Source: Lichenostomus cassidix
Taxonomy: Eukaryota > Chordata > Aves > Passeriformes > Meliphagidae
Assembly: GCA_008360975.2 (NCBI GenBank)
Contig: CM039182.1
Location: 59,718,491 to 59,782,490, forward strand
Length of the DNA stretch: 64,000 nucleotides
Direction of reading: 5' to 3'
Shown here: positions 50,516 through 60,900 of the stretch, piece after piece
Position numbering within the stretch: the stretch's first letter is position 1
Layout of the letters: each line of letters begins with the position of its first letter
Notes under the pieces: model-generated
Database searches by the model: none
Seen by the model: the letters and a program-made list of their open reading frames with translations, nothing else
Told to the model about the DNA's origin: nothing
Program-made: the position numbers and the translations under genes

Positions 50516-51358
50516 AGGAGCCCTGCCTCTAGCCAGGTAGAGGAAAGGGATAACCGGATCTATTGGACTGTGTGGATCCGATGGCCTGGCACGTCTGACC
50601 CACAAAGATACACGGCTTTGGTTGATACCGGCACTCAGTGCACCCTGATGCCATCCAGGTATGTGGGGACCGAATCCATTTCCATTTCTGGGGTGACAGG
50701 AGGATCCCAGCAGCTGACTGTACTGGAAGCTGAAGTGAGTTTAACTGGGAACGAGTGGCAGAAACACCCCATTTTGACTGGTCCAGACGCCCCATGCATC
50801 CTCGGCATAGATTATCTCAGGAGTGGATATTTCAAGGACCCGAAGGGACATCGCTGGGCTTTTGGGATAGCAGCCGTGGAGACGGAAGACATAAGACAAC
50901 TGAATACCCTGCCCGGTCTCTCAGATAACCCGTCTGCTGTAGGACTACTGAGAATTGAAGAACAGTGGGTACCAATTGCTACAGCAACAGTGCACCGCCG
51001 GCAATACCGCACTGACAGAGACTCTGTGGCCCCCATCCATAAGATGATTCGGGAACTGGAGAGCCAAGGGGTGGTCAGCAAGGCTCACTCACCCTTTAAC
51101 AGCCCCATATGGCCAGTGTGTAAGTCCAATGAAGAATGGAGACTGACAGTGGATTACCGTGGCCTGAATGAAGTCACACCACCACTGAGTGCTGCTGTAC
51201 CAGACATGTTGGAACTTCAGTACGAGCTGGAATCCAAGGCAGCAAAGTGGTATGCGACCATCGACATTGCCAATGCCTTTTTCTCCATTCCTCTGGCAGC
51301 AGAGTGCAGGCCTCAGTTTGCTTTCACCTGGAGAGGTGTGCAGTACACATGGAACTGA
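50516..51358 (+). pseudogene. pro-pol: pro and 5' part of RT, ended by TGA
   Basis: Directly after the gag TAG the same frame continues open to TGA 51356-51358. An aspartic protease active site LVDTGTQCTL has its catalytic Asp at 50624-50626, and the second protease signature CILGIDYL lies at about 50797. RT follows: WRLTVDYRGLN, then YATIDIANAFFS with the first catalytic Asp at 51263-51265. The frame stops one codon before LPQGW, where the family has an arginine; CGA to TGA at a CpG explains the stop. The protease would cut Gag-Pol, and RT would copy the genome into DNA. This copy makes no full RT unless the stop is read through. Confidence 0.9.
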
Positions 51359-52111
51359 CTGCCCCAGGGGTGGAAGCACAGTCCCACCATCTGCCATGGA
51401 CTGATCCAGGCTGCACTGGAAAAGGGTGAGGCTCCAGAACATCTGCAGTATATTGATGAGATCATTGTGTGGGGGGACACAGCAACGGAAGTATTTGGGA
51501 AAGGAGAGAAAATCATCAGAATTCTCCTGGAAGCCGGTTTTGCCATCAAGAAGAGTAAAGTCAAGGGACCTGCCCGAGAGATCCAGTTCCTGGGAGTAAA
51601 GTGGCAAGACGGATGGCGTCAGATTCCTTCTGAGGTCATCAATAAGATCACCGCGATGTCTCCACCAACCAACAAGAAGGAGACGCAAGCTTTCCTAGGT
51701 GCCATAGGCTTTTGGAGAATGCACATCCCTGAGTACAGCCAGATCGTGAGTCCTCTCTACCTCATAACCCGCAAGAAGAACGATTTCCACTGGGGCCCTG
51801 AACAGCAGCAAGCCTTCACCCAGATCAAACAGGAGATCGCTCATGCAGTAGCACTTGGCCCAGTCAGGACAGGACCAGAGGTAAAGAATGTGCTTTACTC
51901 TGCAGCCGGGAGCCATGGTCTGTCCTGGAGCCTTTGGCAGAAGGTGCCTGGCGAGACCCGAGGCCGACCACTGGGATTCTGGAGTCGAAGTTACAGAGGG
52001 TCTGAAGTCAACTACACTCCCACCGAGAAAGAAATCTTGGCAGCTTACGAAGGAGTCCAAGCCGCCTCAGAGGTGATCGGCACAGAAACACAACTTCTCC
52101 TTGCACCCTGA
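51359..52111 (+). pseudogene. pol: RT 3' part: palm with YIDE, thumb and connection
   Basis: The frame continues from the previous segment after the TGA. It opens with LPQGWKHSP, then the catalytic box at 51449-51460, which reads Y-I-D-E in place of YxDD; the second metal-binding Asp is Glu (GAG, 51458-51460). This is not a CpG change. RT palm motif FLGVKWQDG and thumb region (FWRMHIPEYSQIVSPLY) follow, then a connection region with LGFWSRSYRGSE and YTPTEKEILA. It ends at TGA 52109-52111, again where a CGA arginine codon would fit. Polymerase activity is likely lost. Confidence 0.9.
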
Positions 52112-53734
52112 CTGCCAGTGCTGGGGTGGATGTTCAAGGGAAGGGTTCCCTCTACCCACCATGCCACTGATGCCACGTGGAGCAAATGGATTGCCCTCAT
52201 CACACAGCGCGCCCGTATTGGAAACCCAAATCACCCTGGGATTCTGGAAATTATAACAAACTGGCCTGAAGGTGAGACTTTTCAATTATCTTCAGAAGAA
52301 GCAGAGGAGAAAGTAGCACGTGCCGAGGAAGCACCCCCATATAATGAGCTGCCGGAGAGTGAAAGACGCTATGCCCTCTTCACCAATGGTTCCTGCCAAA
52401 CTGTAGGCACAGATCGGAAATGGAAAGCTGCAGTGTGGAGCCCCACACGACAAGCTGTACAGGCTACCGAGGGACAAGGTGGATCGAGTCAGGTTGCAGA
52501 GCTTAAAGCCATCCAACTGGCTTTGGATATTGCCGAACGAGAAAAATGGCCAAGGCTCTATCTCTACACTGACTCCTGGATGGTAGCCAACGCGCTATGG
52601 GGATGGTTAGATCGCTGGAGAAAGGCTAACTGGCAGCGCAGAGGAAAACCCATCTGGGCCGCTGAGATTTGGCAGGACATTGCCACCCGGGCAGAAAAGC
52701 TGACCGTGAAAGTTCGACACGTGGATGCACATGTACCCAAGAGTCGGGCTAATGAAGAGCATCGTAACAATGAGCAGGTGGACCGAGCTGCCAAGGTGGA
52801 AGTGTCACAGGTGGATCTGGACTGGCAGCACAAAGGAGAATTATTTCTAGCTCGTTGGGCCCATGATGCCTCTGGTCATCAAGGGAGAGATGCAACATAC
52901 AGGTGGGCTCGTGACCGAGGGGTAGACTTGACCATGGACAACATCTCACAGGTCATCCACAGCTGTGAGACTTGCGCTGCAATCAAACAGGCCAAGCGGG
53001 TGAAGCCTCTGTGGTATGGTGGACGATGGTCAAAGTACAGGTATGGGGAAGTATGGCAAGTTGACTACATCACCCTTCCCCAAACCTGCCAAGGAAAGCG
53101 CTACGTGCTGACCATGGTGGAAGCAACCACGGGATGGTTAGAGACCTACCCTGTGCCTCATGCTACTGCCCGGAACACCATCTTGGGTCTGGAAAAGCAA
53201 GTCCTGTGGAGACATGGTACCCCTGAGAGAATCGAGTCTGACAATGGAACCCATTTCAAGAATGGCCTCATAAGCACCTGGGCTAGAGAACATGGAATTG
53301 AATGGATATACCACATCCCCTGTCATGCACCAGCTGCCGGGAAAGTTGAACGGTGCAACGGACTACTTAAGACAACTTTGAAGGCACTTGGCAGGGGAAC
53401 CTTCAAAAATTGGGAACTGAACTTAGCAAAGGCCACCTGGATGGTTAACACAAGGGGTTCTATCAATCGAGCCGGTCCTGCTGAGTCTGAACCTTTGCAC
53501 ACAGTGGATGGAGATAAAGTCCCTGTGGTACACGTAAGAGGTTTTTTAGGAAAGACTGTTTGGATTAGTCCCACCTCAGGCAAAGGCAAGCCCATCCGTG
53601 GAGTGGTTTTTGCCCAAGGACCTGGTTATACTTGGTGGGTGATGAAGGCAGATGGGGAAACCTGTTGTGTACCACAAGGAGACCTTATCTTGAGTGAGAA
53701 CTCTGTAGATGGTAATAGAATAAGGGGTGGATAA
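52112..53734 (+). pseudogene. pol: RNase H (FTNGS) and integrase, to the pol stop
   Basis: Same frame, open from the TGA to TAA 53732-53734, which touches the 3' LTR. RNase H: first catalytic Asp is Asn (FTNGS, AAT 52385-52387), while Glu 52499-52501, Asp 52571-52573 and Asp 52781-52783 remain. Integrase: zinc-binding His 52862 and 52877, Cys 52964 and 52973; catalytic Asp 53063-53065, Asp 53240-53242 and Glu 53348-53350, with 35 residues between the last two. An SH3-like C-terminal end follows (RGVVFAQGPGYTWWVM). I see no dUTPase, which some ERV-L elements carry, and no env. Integrase inserts viral DNA; RNase H removes RNA from the hybrid. Confidence 0.92.
53722..53730 (+). promoter_or_regulatory. 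Polypurine tract before the 3' LTR
   Basis: AAGGGGTGG, followed by ATAA and then the LTR. It is the expected primer for plus-strand DNA synthesis, with one T interruption, and it lies inside the last codons of pol. Confidence 0.7.
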
Positions 53735-54256
53735 TGTCCTAGGTTGCAATATAGATGTAGTTAAGTATTCTATTACCACCAGCTGTGGGCCGTTAGCTGC
53801 TATCACCTGCTAATGACCCACTCCAGATGACAGGCAATGGGCCATCCGTTAGCTATTATCAGCTGCTAACGACCCACCCCGCATGACAGGCAATGGGCCA
53901 TCAGGGACCCACCGTGTGACTCATGGACTTATCTCAACCCATTGTGGGATGCTCTGCCCAGGAGGGAGGAGCCAGGTGTTCCCACCTGGATATAACCTGC
54001 CCTTGGAACTGCCTGAGCTAGCCCTGTCTACTGGGTTCCCAGAGGACCAGAGCTACCACTGGATCTTCAGCTGGAGACTAGACCTTCACAGGATCACCGC
54101 TTCAACTGGACTACTTCAGTAGGACTGCTACTACCACCCTAACAGGGTGTTAGGTTGTATCTGACTTTGTCAGTGCTTTTCCTTGTATTATTTCACTTAT
54201 TTTTAATTTCAATCTTGACTTGTGATCTCCCACTGGTTTGTTTCCAAACCAAGACA
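53735..54256 (+). repeat. 3' LTR of the provirus
   Basis: A 522-bp LTR identical to the 5' LTR except at 53825 (A), 53937 (A) and 54025 (T). It starts TGTCC directly after the pol TAA and ends AAGACA. TATAA is at 53991-53995 and the U3 tandem units are at 53790-53901. Confidence 0.97.
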
Positions 54257-54261
54257 CTCAC
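54257..54261. repeat. Provirus target-site duplication, right copy
   Basis: CTCAC, identical to 48291-48295, directly after the 3' LTR. Confidence 0.95.
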
Positions 54262-56382
54262 TGACAGATTTAGGGACACACATGCTGATGTTGTGTCAGA
54301 ACTGAGTATCAGTCTGCTTTGCAGCATTAATCATTACCCTATTCATTATAATTAGAGTGGGGAATAAAACCAACAACAATAAAATCCCCAGCAGTGCTGG
54401 AATTGAGCACTAAGCGCAGTGAGGCATGAGTGTAACCTCAAGCAGAATAGTGTTATCAGGTTCCCCACCAGGTTGGAGTATTTTAGCTTCTCTCTCAGTT
54501 GTAATCTTCATCCACTCCTGTCTTTTCAGCCTTTATGAGTAATTAATCACACACATGCCATGGTCCTCGTGTGGTCCCTACTATCTCTGCTTTTTGCATA
54601 CCTGCAAGGTTCTTAGATGTTTCTGTAATGCTCCTAATGCTCCTAAACTGAAGAAGGTTTCCTTCTGACCACTCTTTATGTTTTAGAACAAGCTTTGTTA
54701 CCAGAACAAAATTGTTTCCCCCAAAAAGACTTTCAACTCTGTTTCAGATGTTTTACAATGAATATAAAGCACATCACTCACACGAAGTGATGAGAAGAAT
54801 AACTTATTTGGGGATTTTTGTGAAGAATCAAGGTTGTGAAGAATTAGTTTTCACTAGTCAGGCTCAAATTATTTTGTAAAACAATATTTGAAATAGTTGA
54901 AAAAAATGCAAAAATTCAGTTTTCTGCTCATAGTATCATGCTGGAGATGAAGTATGTCTCTTGTTTTCATCCTAACCTATTATTTTAGTATCAATAACAT
55001 GCATCTCAGAAGGTACAGGAAAGAGTAATTGGCAATGAATCATATTGTCCCTTTAGTGACAACTGGCTCCTCTTCTAGGCATTGGAGGCACCTGCTGGGA
55101 TTTTCTGGTGTAAGGGATCCCAGCTCTGCATCTGACCCATGTGATGTCATGTCTGCCACTAGGGATTGTCAAAGCTGCATTTTCCTCTGCCTGGAACTGC
55201 ATTGTCATGAATGTAGAGAGACAGGAGCATTTTAAAATGTTTTATGAAAGACCCGTTTCAGATCCACCAGTGCTAGTTTTCCGGGTTTGGTTCTCAAAGC
55301 AGACTGCGCTATGTCTTGAAGACATTCCATTAATATCTGTTTTTGTGATCAGCCACACTTCCTGGCTAAAAATAAAGCTATTTCTATAATTTATTTTGGT
55401 CACATTAACAGGAGTTTCCTCTCTATCTCAGTGTTGTTGAAGTACTGAAAATTGCTTTAGTTAGTTTTCATTTTAATCTTTGCTCTGGTTTTGTCATCTC
55501 AACCACCCATTCTAAATTGACCAGTTAATTTTCTGGGCTTCTGCTTGTTTGTATTTAACAAGATCATGAAGCAGTTTTATAGAATGTCAGCTCTACAGTG
55601 CAACAGCTTCAAACAACCAGTCTACTGACAATAAGCAACAGTAGCCCTGGAAAAGGTACCACAAAAATTGCTAGAGCTCTTGAATGACTTATTTCACTAG
55701 TTTGATCTTGAGATATGACAGCATATTTACAAAGTGAAGGCAAATGTTCTTGGCAAAGGTGCAGAGTATTCTGACTGTACAAGACTTGAAATGCTGCACA
55801 GAGTATAATTTAAGATTTCAAAGAGTTCTCTTTTTTCCTGATGATTCTCATTTCACTTAATTATGTTGACCCTTTATGGGCCTGGATTTGTTCACACTTT
55901 AATCCCTGCTTTCAGTATGTATGATGTCCCATAATTTATCTAACAAACGGATATAGAAGCTCCCAGCTGGCTGTAGCTACAATTCCCACACTGGCCAGTA
56001 ACACAGGGAGCATTACAGCTGGAGAGTGAGTGCTCGCTGTCGGCCTGAGGCATCTTCCTTCTGCCCATTCACCTCTCCTTCCCTCCTTGCTGCCATCCTC
56101 AACTTCTCCCCAGGTCACAGACACAGCTCAGTACTTTTTCACTGTTCTAAAATTTCAAATACATGATTTTTAAATAGTGGAGAAAGGCTGGGAATGTTAT
56201 GGTACATAGCAAAAATTGCTCTGCTCAAAAGATTAATACCTTTGACATCACTTAAGAACAACAGCGAAGTACTGCATTCACAGGCTAAAGCAATTTTAAG
56301 TGTTTTTTTGTTTTGTGGGAGAAAGGCTTATTTTATTTATTGGCTAAATATCTTGAGGGAAAATTTTAAACCTTAATACATG
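54262..56382. other. AT-rich non-coding stretch, no gene recognised
   Basis: No gene or clear repeat recognised between the provirus and the CR1 fragment at 56383. Confidence 0.55.
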
Positions 56383-56455
56383 ATCACAGAATCACTAAGT
56401 GGGAAAGGTTGGAAGGGACAATAGTGGGTCATCCAGTCCAAGTGCAAGCATCTGC
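56383..56455 (-). mobile_element. CR1-type LINE 3' fragment
   Basis: On the + strand, ATCACAGAATCACTAAGTGG, GAAAGGTTGGAAGGGACAAT and GGGTCATCCAGTCCAAG match the reverse complement of the CR1 3' terminus. The fragment is short and is followed by an A/C-rich run. Ends are approximate. Confidence 0.85.
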
Positions 56456-56783
56456 AAATAAAAAAAATTCTTCCAAAACAAAACCCCACCAAAACCCCTG
56501 CCACCCCACTTTTCCGTAATGGAGGCAGTAAAGTGGGAATAGCTGGATTGCTAATCCTACTAAAATAATATTCTGTATTTCAATGCAAAGAACCAATATT
56601 CTTGAATTGAAGGGATTTTATCACTTCATTTTTCCATGTTGCTTATGAAATTTTGATTACATACCTAATTTCCCATTTCTCATTTGAAATATACTAACAA
56701 ATACTTAATATGGTAATTATATCTAGCTCTATTGAAGAAATACACATGTAGATATTTCTCAATCTGGTAATAAAACGTTTCTT

Positions 56784-57080
56784 TTAAAAAATGGAAATAA
56801 TTAAGTAATGGGTAAAGCTTCCAGGAGTCATAGAAAAGTCTGCATTGGCTAAGCACTTTAACTCAGTTTGAAGTCTTTCTAAAGGATGATCTACTTTAGT
56901 TACAAGTAATTTTGCTGGTGGAGGAATTGCTGGGTTAAATTTTATTTCTTTGTTATCTAGGGAGTCCAAGGGAATGAGCACAATTCCAGTCATTGGAATG
57001 TTAATGAGTCCTTGCTTCTTAACAAAAGCAATTGCACTTCTGCAACCTTTTTGATAATGAAATAAAAGGTTTTTTCTTCT
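56784..57080 (-). other. Coding-like minus-strand frame cut by an LTR, identity unknown
   Basis: On the minus strand the frame runs about 98 codons from the LTR junction at 57080 to a stop at 56784-56786. Its composition is protein-like rather than low-complexity, with runs such as GLINIPMTGIVLIPLDSLDN and PPPAKLLVTKVDHPLERLQ. I do not recognise the family. The first nine codons of the annotated open frame (57107 to 57081) come from the inserted LTR and cannot be original. In the flank on the other side of the LTR (57980-58010), the minus strand has a pyrimidine-rich run ending CTATAG, which would have adjoined this frame before the insertion and looks like a splice acceptor. It could be a decayed exon, a retropseudogene or chance. 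Confidence 0.35.
57076..57080. repeat. Target-site duplication, left copy
   Basis: CTTCT directly precedes the LTR start TGTCGGGGG and is repeated exactly at 57975-57979. Confidence 0.85.
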
Positions 57081-57974
57081 TGTCGGGGGTTGAGAATTTC
57101 TTCCCATTCCTGTTACTAAGCAACAAATAGTCCGATGTTTAGAGCGATCAAGTCTTTTGTAAAAGACAAAAGCTAGGTTTTTGGGCAGGGTACGGTAAGG
57201 GAAGAGCCGGCCCTGGGAAGGTCTCTCGTGGTTCGGACGCTGAGGGTAGAGGCTGCTGGCTCTTTGCTTTCCAGCTGCTACCAGAGGAAATCCAACTGTG
57301 CCCTGTTTCTCTTCTCTCCTGGCTGGGTGAGCTTTGATTCAACTTTTCTTCCCACTGGGAAGGGCACGTTTCCCTGGGCTGCGTTTTCCCGCAGCTGCCA
57401 CTGGGAGAGTCCGGCTGCCTCTGCTGCCTGCCCCTGCCCTCTGCCGCACGAGACTGCAGCGTCTGCTGTGACTGCAGAAATCTTTGCTACCTCGCTGCTA
57501 GCCGGGAGGGAGCCAGTGCCTGATCCTGCCTCCCTGCTTTCTGCCGCTCCGAGCTGCCTGGCTGCCTGCTCTTCAGCCTGTCCGCCATCATCCAGCTGCC
57601 TGAGGCTGACCTGACCCTGCGCCACAGCGCCACCTGCAGCTGCTCGGGAGTCATCGCACCTGCCCTGCCCGGCCGGGAGCTCAACAGTGCCCCTGCTGCT
57701 TGCAACCGTGATTACACCACACGGGAAAAGGCTTGGCAGCTCCCAAGTTACCTGCTATTGGTTTTCTGGTTCTAGTTGTGGTTGCTATTGTTATTGTTTG
57801 TTTATAGATACTAGTAAAGAACTGATACTCCTTTTTTCCCATACTTTTGCCTGACAGCCCTTGATTTACAAAATTAAATAATTCGGAGGGAGGGAAAAAA
57901 GAAAAATCACATTCTCTGTTCTAAGGGAGGGTTTCAACCTCTTTTGGGAGACACCTGTCTTTCAAACCAAGACA
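57081..57974 (+). mobile_element. Solo LTR, 894 bp, ERV-L-like
   Basis: It starts TGTCGGGGG and ends TTTCAAACCAAGACA, the same end as the provirus LTRs (TTCCAAACCAAGACA), with a perfect 5-bp duplication CTTCT. The middle part is GC-rich with CTGC-rich stretches, and the 3' third is AT-rich with AATTAAATAA as a possible poly(A) signal. No viral genes lie inside. The 128- and 115-codon open frames are on opposite strands of the GC-rich part and are not coding. The length and end sequence mark it as a different subfamily from the 48.3-54.3 kb provirus. Confidence 0.85.
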
Positions 57975-57979
57975 CTTCT
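57975..57979. repeat. Target-site duplication, right copy
   Basis: CTTCT, identical to 57076-57080, directly after the terminal CA of the LTR. Confidence 0.85.
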
Positions 57980-60900
57980 ATAGATGGAACAGATGGCAAC
58001 AGAGCAGAATAATGACAATTACAGCCCTCCCTCCCCACCTCCTCTTTTTCCTTTTAAGTGGTGTTTGCCACTTGTAGCTGGCACAGGTACAATCAAATAG
58101 AAAGGGGGAATCACTAGAGAAAAATCAAAATATATCAAAAACACTCTTCAAATCCATGAAATAAATCAATTACTCTAATGCTGTCTTTCTCCTGACATCC
58201 CAAAGAATTTCTTGCACTTGTAGGGAGCAGGATACATTCTAGTTCTTCTGTTACTTAAGTGGTGACAGAGACCTGAAAAAGTAAGAATATGTTTTGTTAC
58301 AGTAGAAAAAAATCTTGGTGTGATGTCTTTGAATGCAGTGGTATGTTCGATGTCATGCTACAAGTTCAGGAATTTACCCTTGAAAATATTACGTGTGGGT
58401 GACTGCATATTCCCATGGTGGCAGAGGTAAAGCTTTAGGAGTATTGCCAGGAAATGACAACATACTTGTGAACACACAGTGCTCAGTTTCTAGGCTGGAA
58501 CAGAGATTTTTCTCAATTTATTTGAACATATCCATGAACAGCAATTTTCTTAATGATGGTGAAGAGTAGAGATAGTGGAAAGAAAACTTTTTAATTTGTG
58601 CTGAAGTGCATTATGCTAATTGTTTGAGTTTGCTTTTGCAGAATTTGGCTGCAGGAGGGAAGAGGCTGATGTGAATCCTGGCACTCAGGTGTCTCAGCTG
58701 GGGTTCTACTGGGAAGTGGGAGTGCTCCGGGCTGAGCGATGGACGAGCCCCACTTATAAACCTTATCCCGAGCCTAAGCAGGTTAAGAATAAAGTGAATA
58801 ATTTGAAGAGGGAAAACACTGTGATTCTGCTGTGTTGCCATTTGTTCCACTTATGGAAATTAAAAAAAAAAACCAAACACATCAAACATGGTGGTTGTTA
58901 GGAACAAAGCCTGTCCTTGGCTTTAAGAGGCAAAAATCCTCCATATTCCACAACCATACCAAAGTACCCAAACCAGGCAAAGGTGCAATGTGTGTGCTAA
59001 GACCTCAGAACAGTTGCCCACTGCACATGCAACACCCTTTCCAGCTCTTCTGGTGTGGTTGGGAGTGTGATGCTGTTAAATCCTCTGTAGGAAGTTTCAT
59101 GCTGTGTCCTTTAATGAGGCAGCTGCTGGTCCCTTTCATAATATTAGTTATAGCTCAGTTTCACCATAATTGAAACTTTTCTGGCTGTCGTGCCACTTAG
59201 GCAATGGACAGTTTAAGTCCGTATAATGTACACTTTACTGCAAGAATGAACTTAGCAGCCCTTCAGGAAAGCACAGAATTAGCCTCACAGCAACATTTGG
59301 CTGCAGGTGAGCCCAGGAGTGCCAGCCCTTTCAGGCTTACTTTTTATCTCTTCTGGGAGCCGATAAATTCTAGTGGTATTAATGTTATTGTTGTATGTAA
59401 CTACCTCTGGCTTAAACTGGTCACAGTGTTGCTCAGGTTTGTTTTGAATTCACACTATGAAAATGCAGACGTGTTACACCTTCACACCTTGTAGGTGGGA
59501 CTAAGGGAAGGTCTGTGAAGCTACTGCTTAGCATAGTCATGACTGGGCTAGTTTGTTGTGTATCTAGATGGAGGACTTGGGACAATGAATATTACAAGAA
59601 CAGGTATTGACAAGGGTTTGTAGTTAGCCAAAAGTTAAATGGTTTCCAGTTCTGGATGTGCTCTCCACGATCAATGGGAGTTAACAGGATGTTTTGTGAT
59701 TCTTATTCCTTTTAGGAATAGAGAGGCTGTGGTATTTTAGTTATATTCAAAGCACATGTCTGTGACAATGCTGCTTTAACTGTTCAAATTGATTATGTCT
59801 ATTCCTTTGATACATTTATAATTTCTCAAAATTAACATTTTTTAAAGGGCATTGTACCAATGTGGTAGTTTGTTTTGCAGTAATTGATTCTGCTGTGCAC
59901 TACAGCACCAAATAGTGCTCTTGATTTACCAGCCATTGTGGAACCTTTTCTACTGGGACATCCAAGTGTTTGCTGGAGTTCAGATCTCTGTGAAATAAAA
60001 TAAGGATGCCAAACTTGTAAGATACGAGAGCTTTCAGGTAAAAGCCCTCTATATGGATTTAGACTTGATGTACTTTGCCTGCAGCAAAGATACATAAAAG
60101 ATTTGTTCCAAGCTTATTATTACTTTCTTAAATGGATAAAATGTTACTTTAGTACCGTTGGGACATTCTCGATGTGTTCCTAGGCATTTTCCTCATCCCT
60201 CTTCCATTTCCTTAAAGGTATTCTAATCATACTCAATTACGGTTTTGCTCAAAATTTACAAGAAATTAATGGCAACTAGTATAGTTGCCATACATTGCCG
60301 ACATGAATTTTTAGAAAGGACTGGGAATGGAAGGAAAAATAATCATAGCAGCAGTGCCCTTGCTGCATTGCAACAGTCTGTTTAATTGCGAGCTTTCCTA
60401 CGACTGGAAGCAATCATTCTTCTATACAGTCAGTTAATGTTTTTACCTTTAAACATTATGACGAAGTTAACAAGAAGAATTATGAAGAGGAATTAGTTAA
60501 GTGTGAAGTATTATGTAATCATGAAGCCCTTGGGTCATTTGGGAAAGAGAAATGAAGGAAAAAGGATGACTTCAAAGTGCTGAAGTACTTATGATTTCTA
60601 CTTCACTTGTCCACACATCTTACTAAACTGTGCATCAATACCTTTTAATATTTTTTTCCTAAAAATAGCCTTTTCAAAAAACCAGTTTGAACTGGGGAAA
60701 AAAAAGTCTTATCTCAATGTTTCTGCTTAGGCAATAATGATAAAAATTAGATCTACTAGGAAAATGCTTTTTAACCTTTATTCGTAGCATAAATCAAGAG
60801 GCTCATTTTTCACAGTCTCTTTCTATAGAATTCAATTAAAGGTCAGATTTGTAATGGGGGATCCTAATTATTAATGTATTGCCTATTTTGAATTATTAAT

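Larger units (their letters stand above)
48296..54256 (+). mobile_element. Young ERV-L-type endogenous provirus, near full length
   Basis: This 5,961-bp element has two 522-bp LTRs (three differences), a 5-bp target duplication, a primer binding site, gag, pro, RT, RNase H and integrase, and no env. The RT/integrase style, 5-bp duplication and missing env fit class III (ERV-L) retroviruses of birds; this is family knowledge, not a search result. LTR divergence of 3/522 (0.6%) suggests an insertion about 1-1.5 million years ago if the neutral rate is 2-3 x 10^-9 per site per year. The copy cannot act on its own: gag has a frame change near its 5' end, pol has two TGA stops, and RT and RNase H each carry a changed catalytic residue. 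Integrase residues look intact. From about 49190 to the 3' LTR all coding lies in one frame. Confidence 0.95.

Noticed and set aside
51089..51688. 199-codon minus frame
   Set aside because: It is antisense to the RT part of pol, and other antisense frames within 49100-53810 are shadows of the same kind.
53735..54400. Possible env or accessory gene downstream of pol
   Set aside because: The pol stop touches the 3' LTR and host flank follows after the CTCAC duplication, so no space exists.
57228..57625. Opposite-strand frames of 128 and 115 codons
   Set aside because: Both lie in the GC-rich part of the LTR at 57081-57974 and overlap each other; Cys/Ala/Ser-rich composition follows from CTGC repeats.
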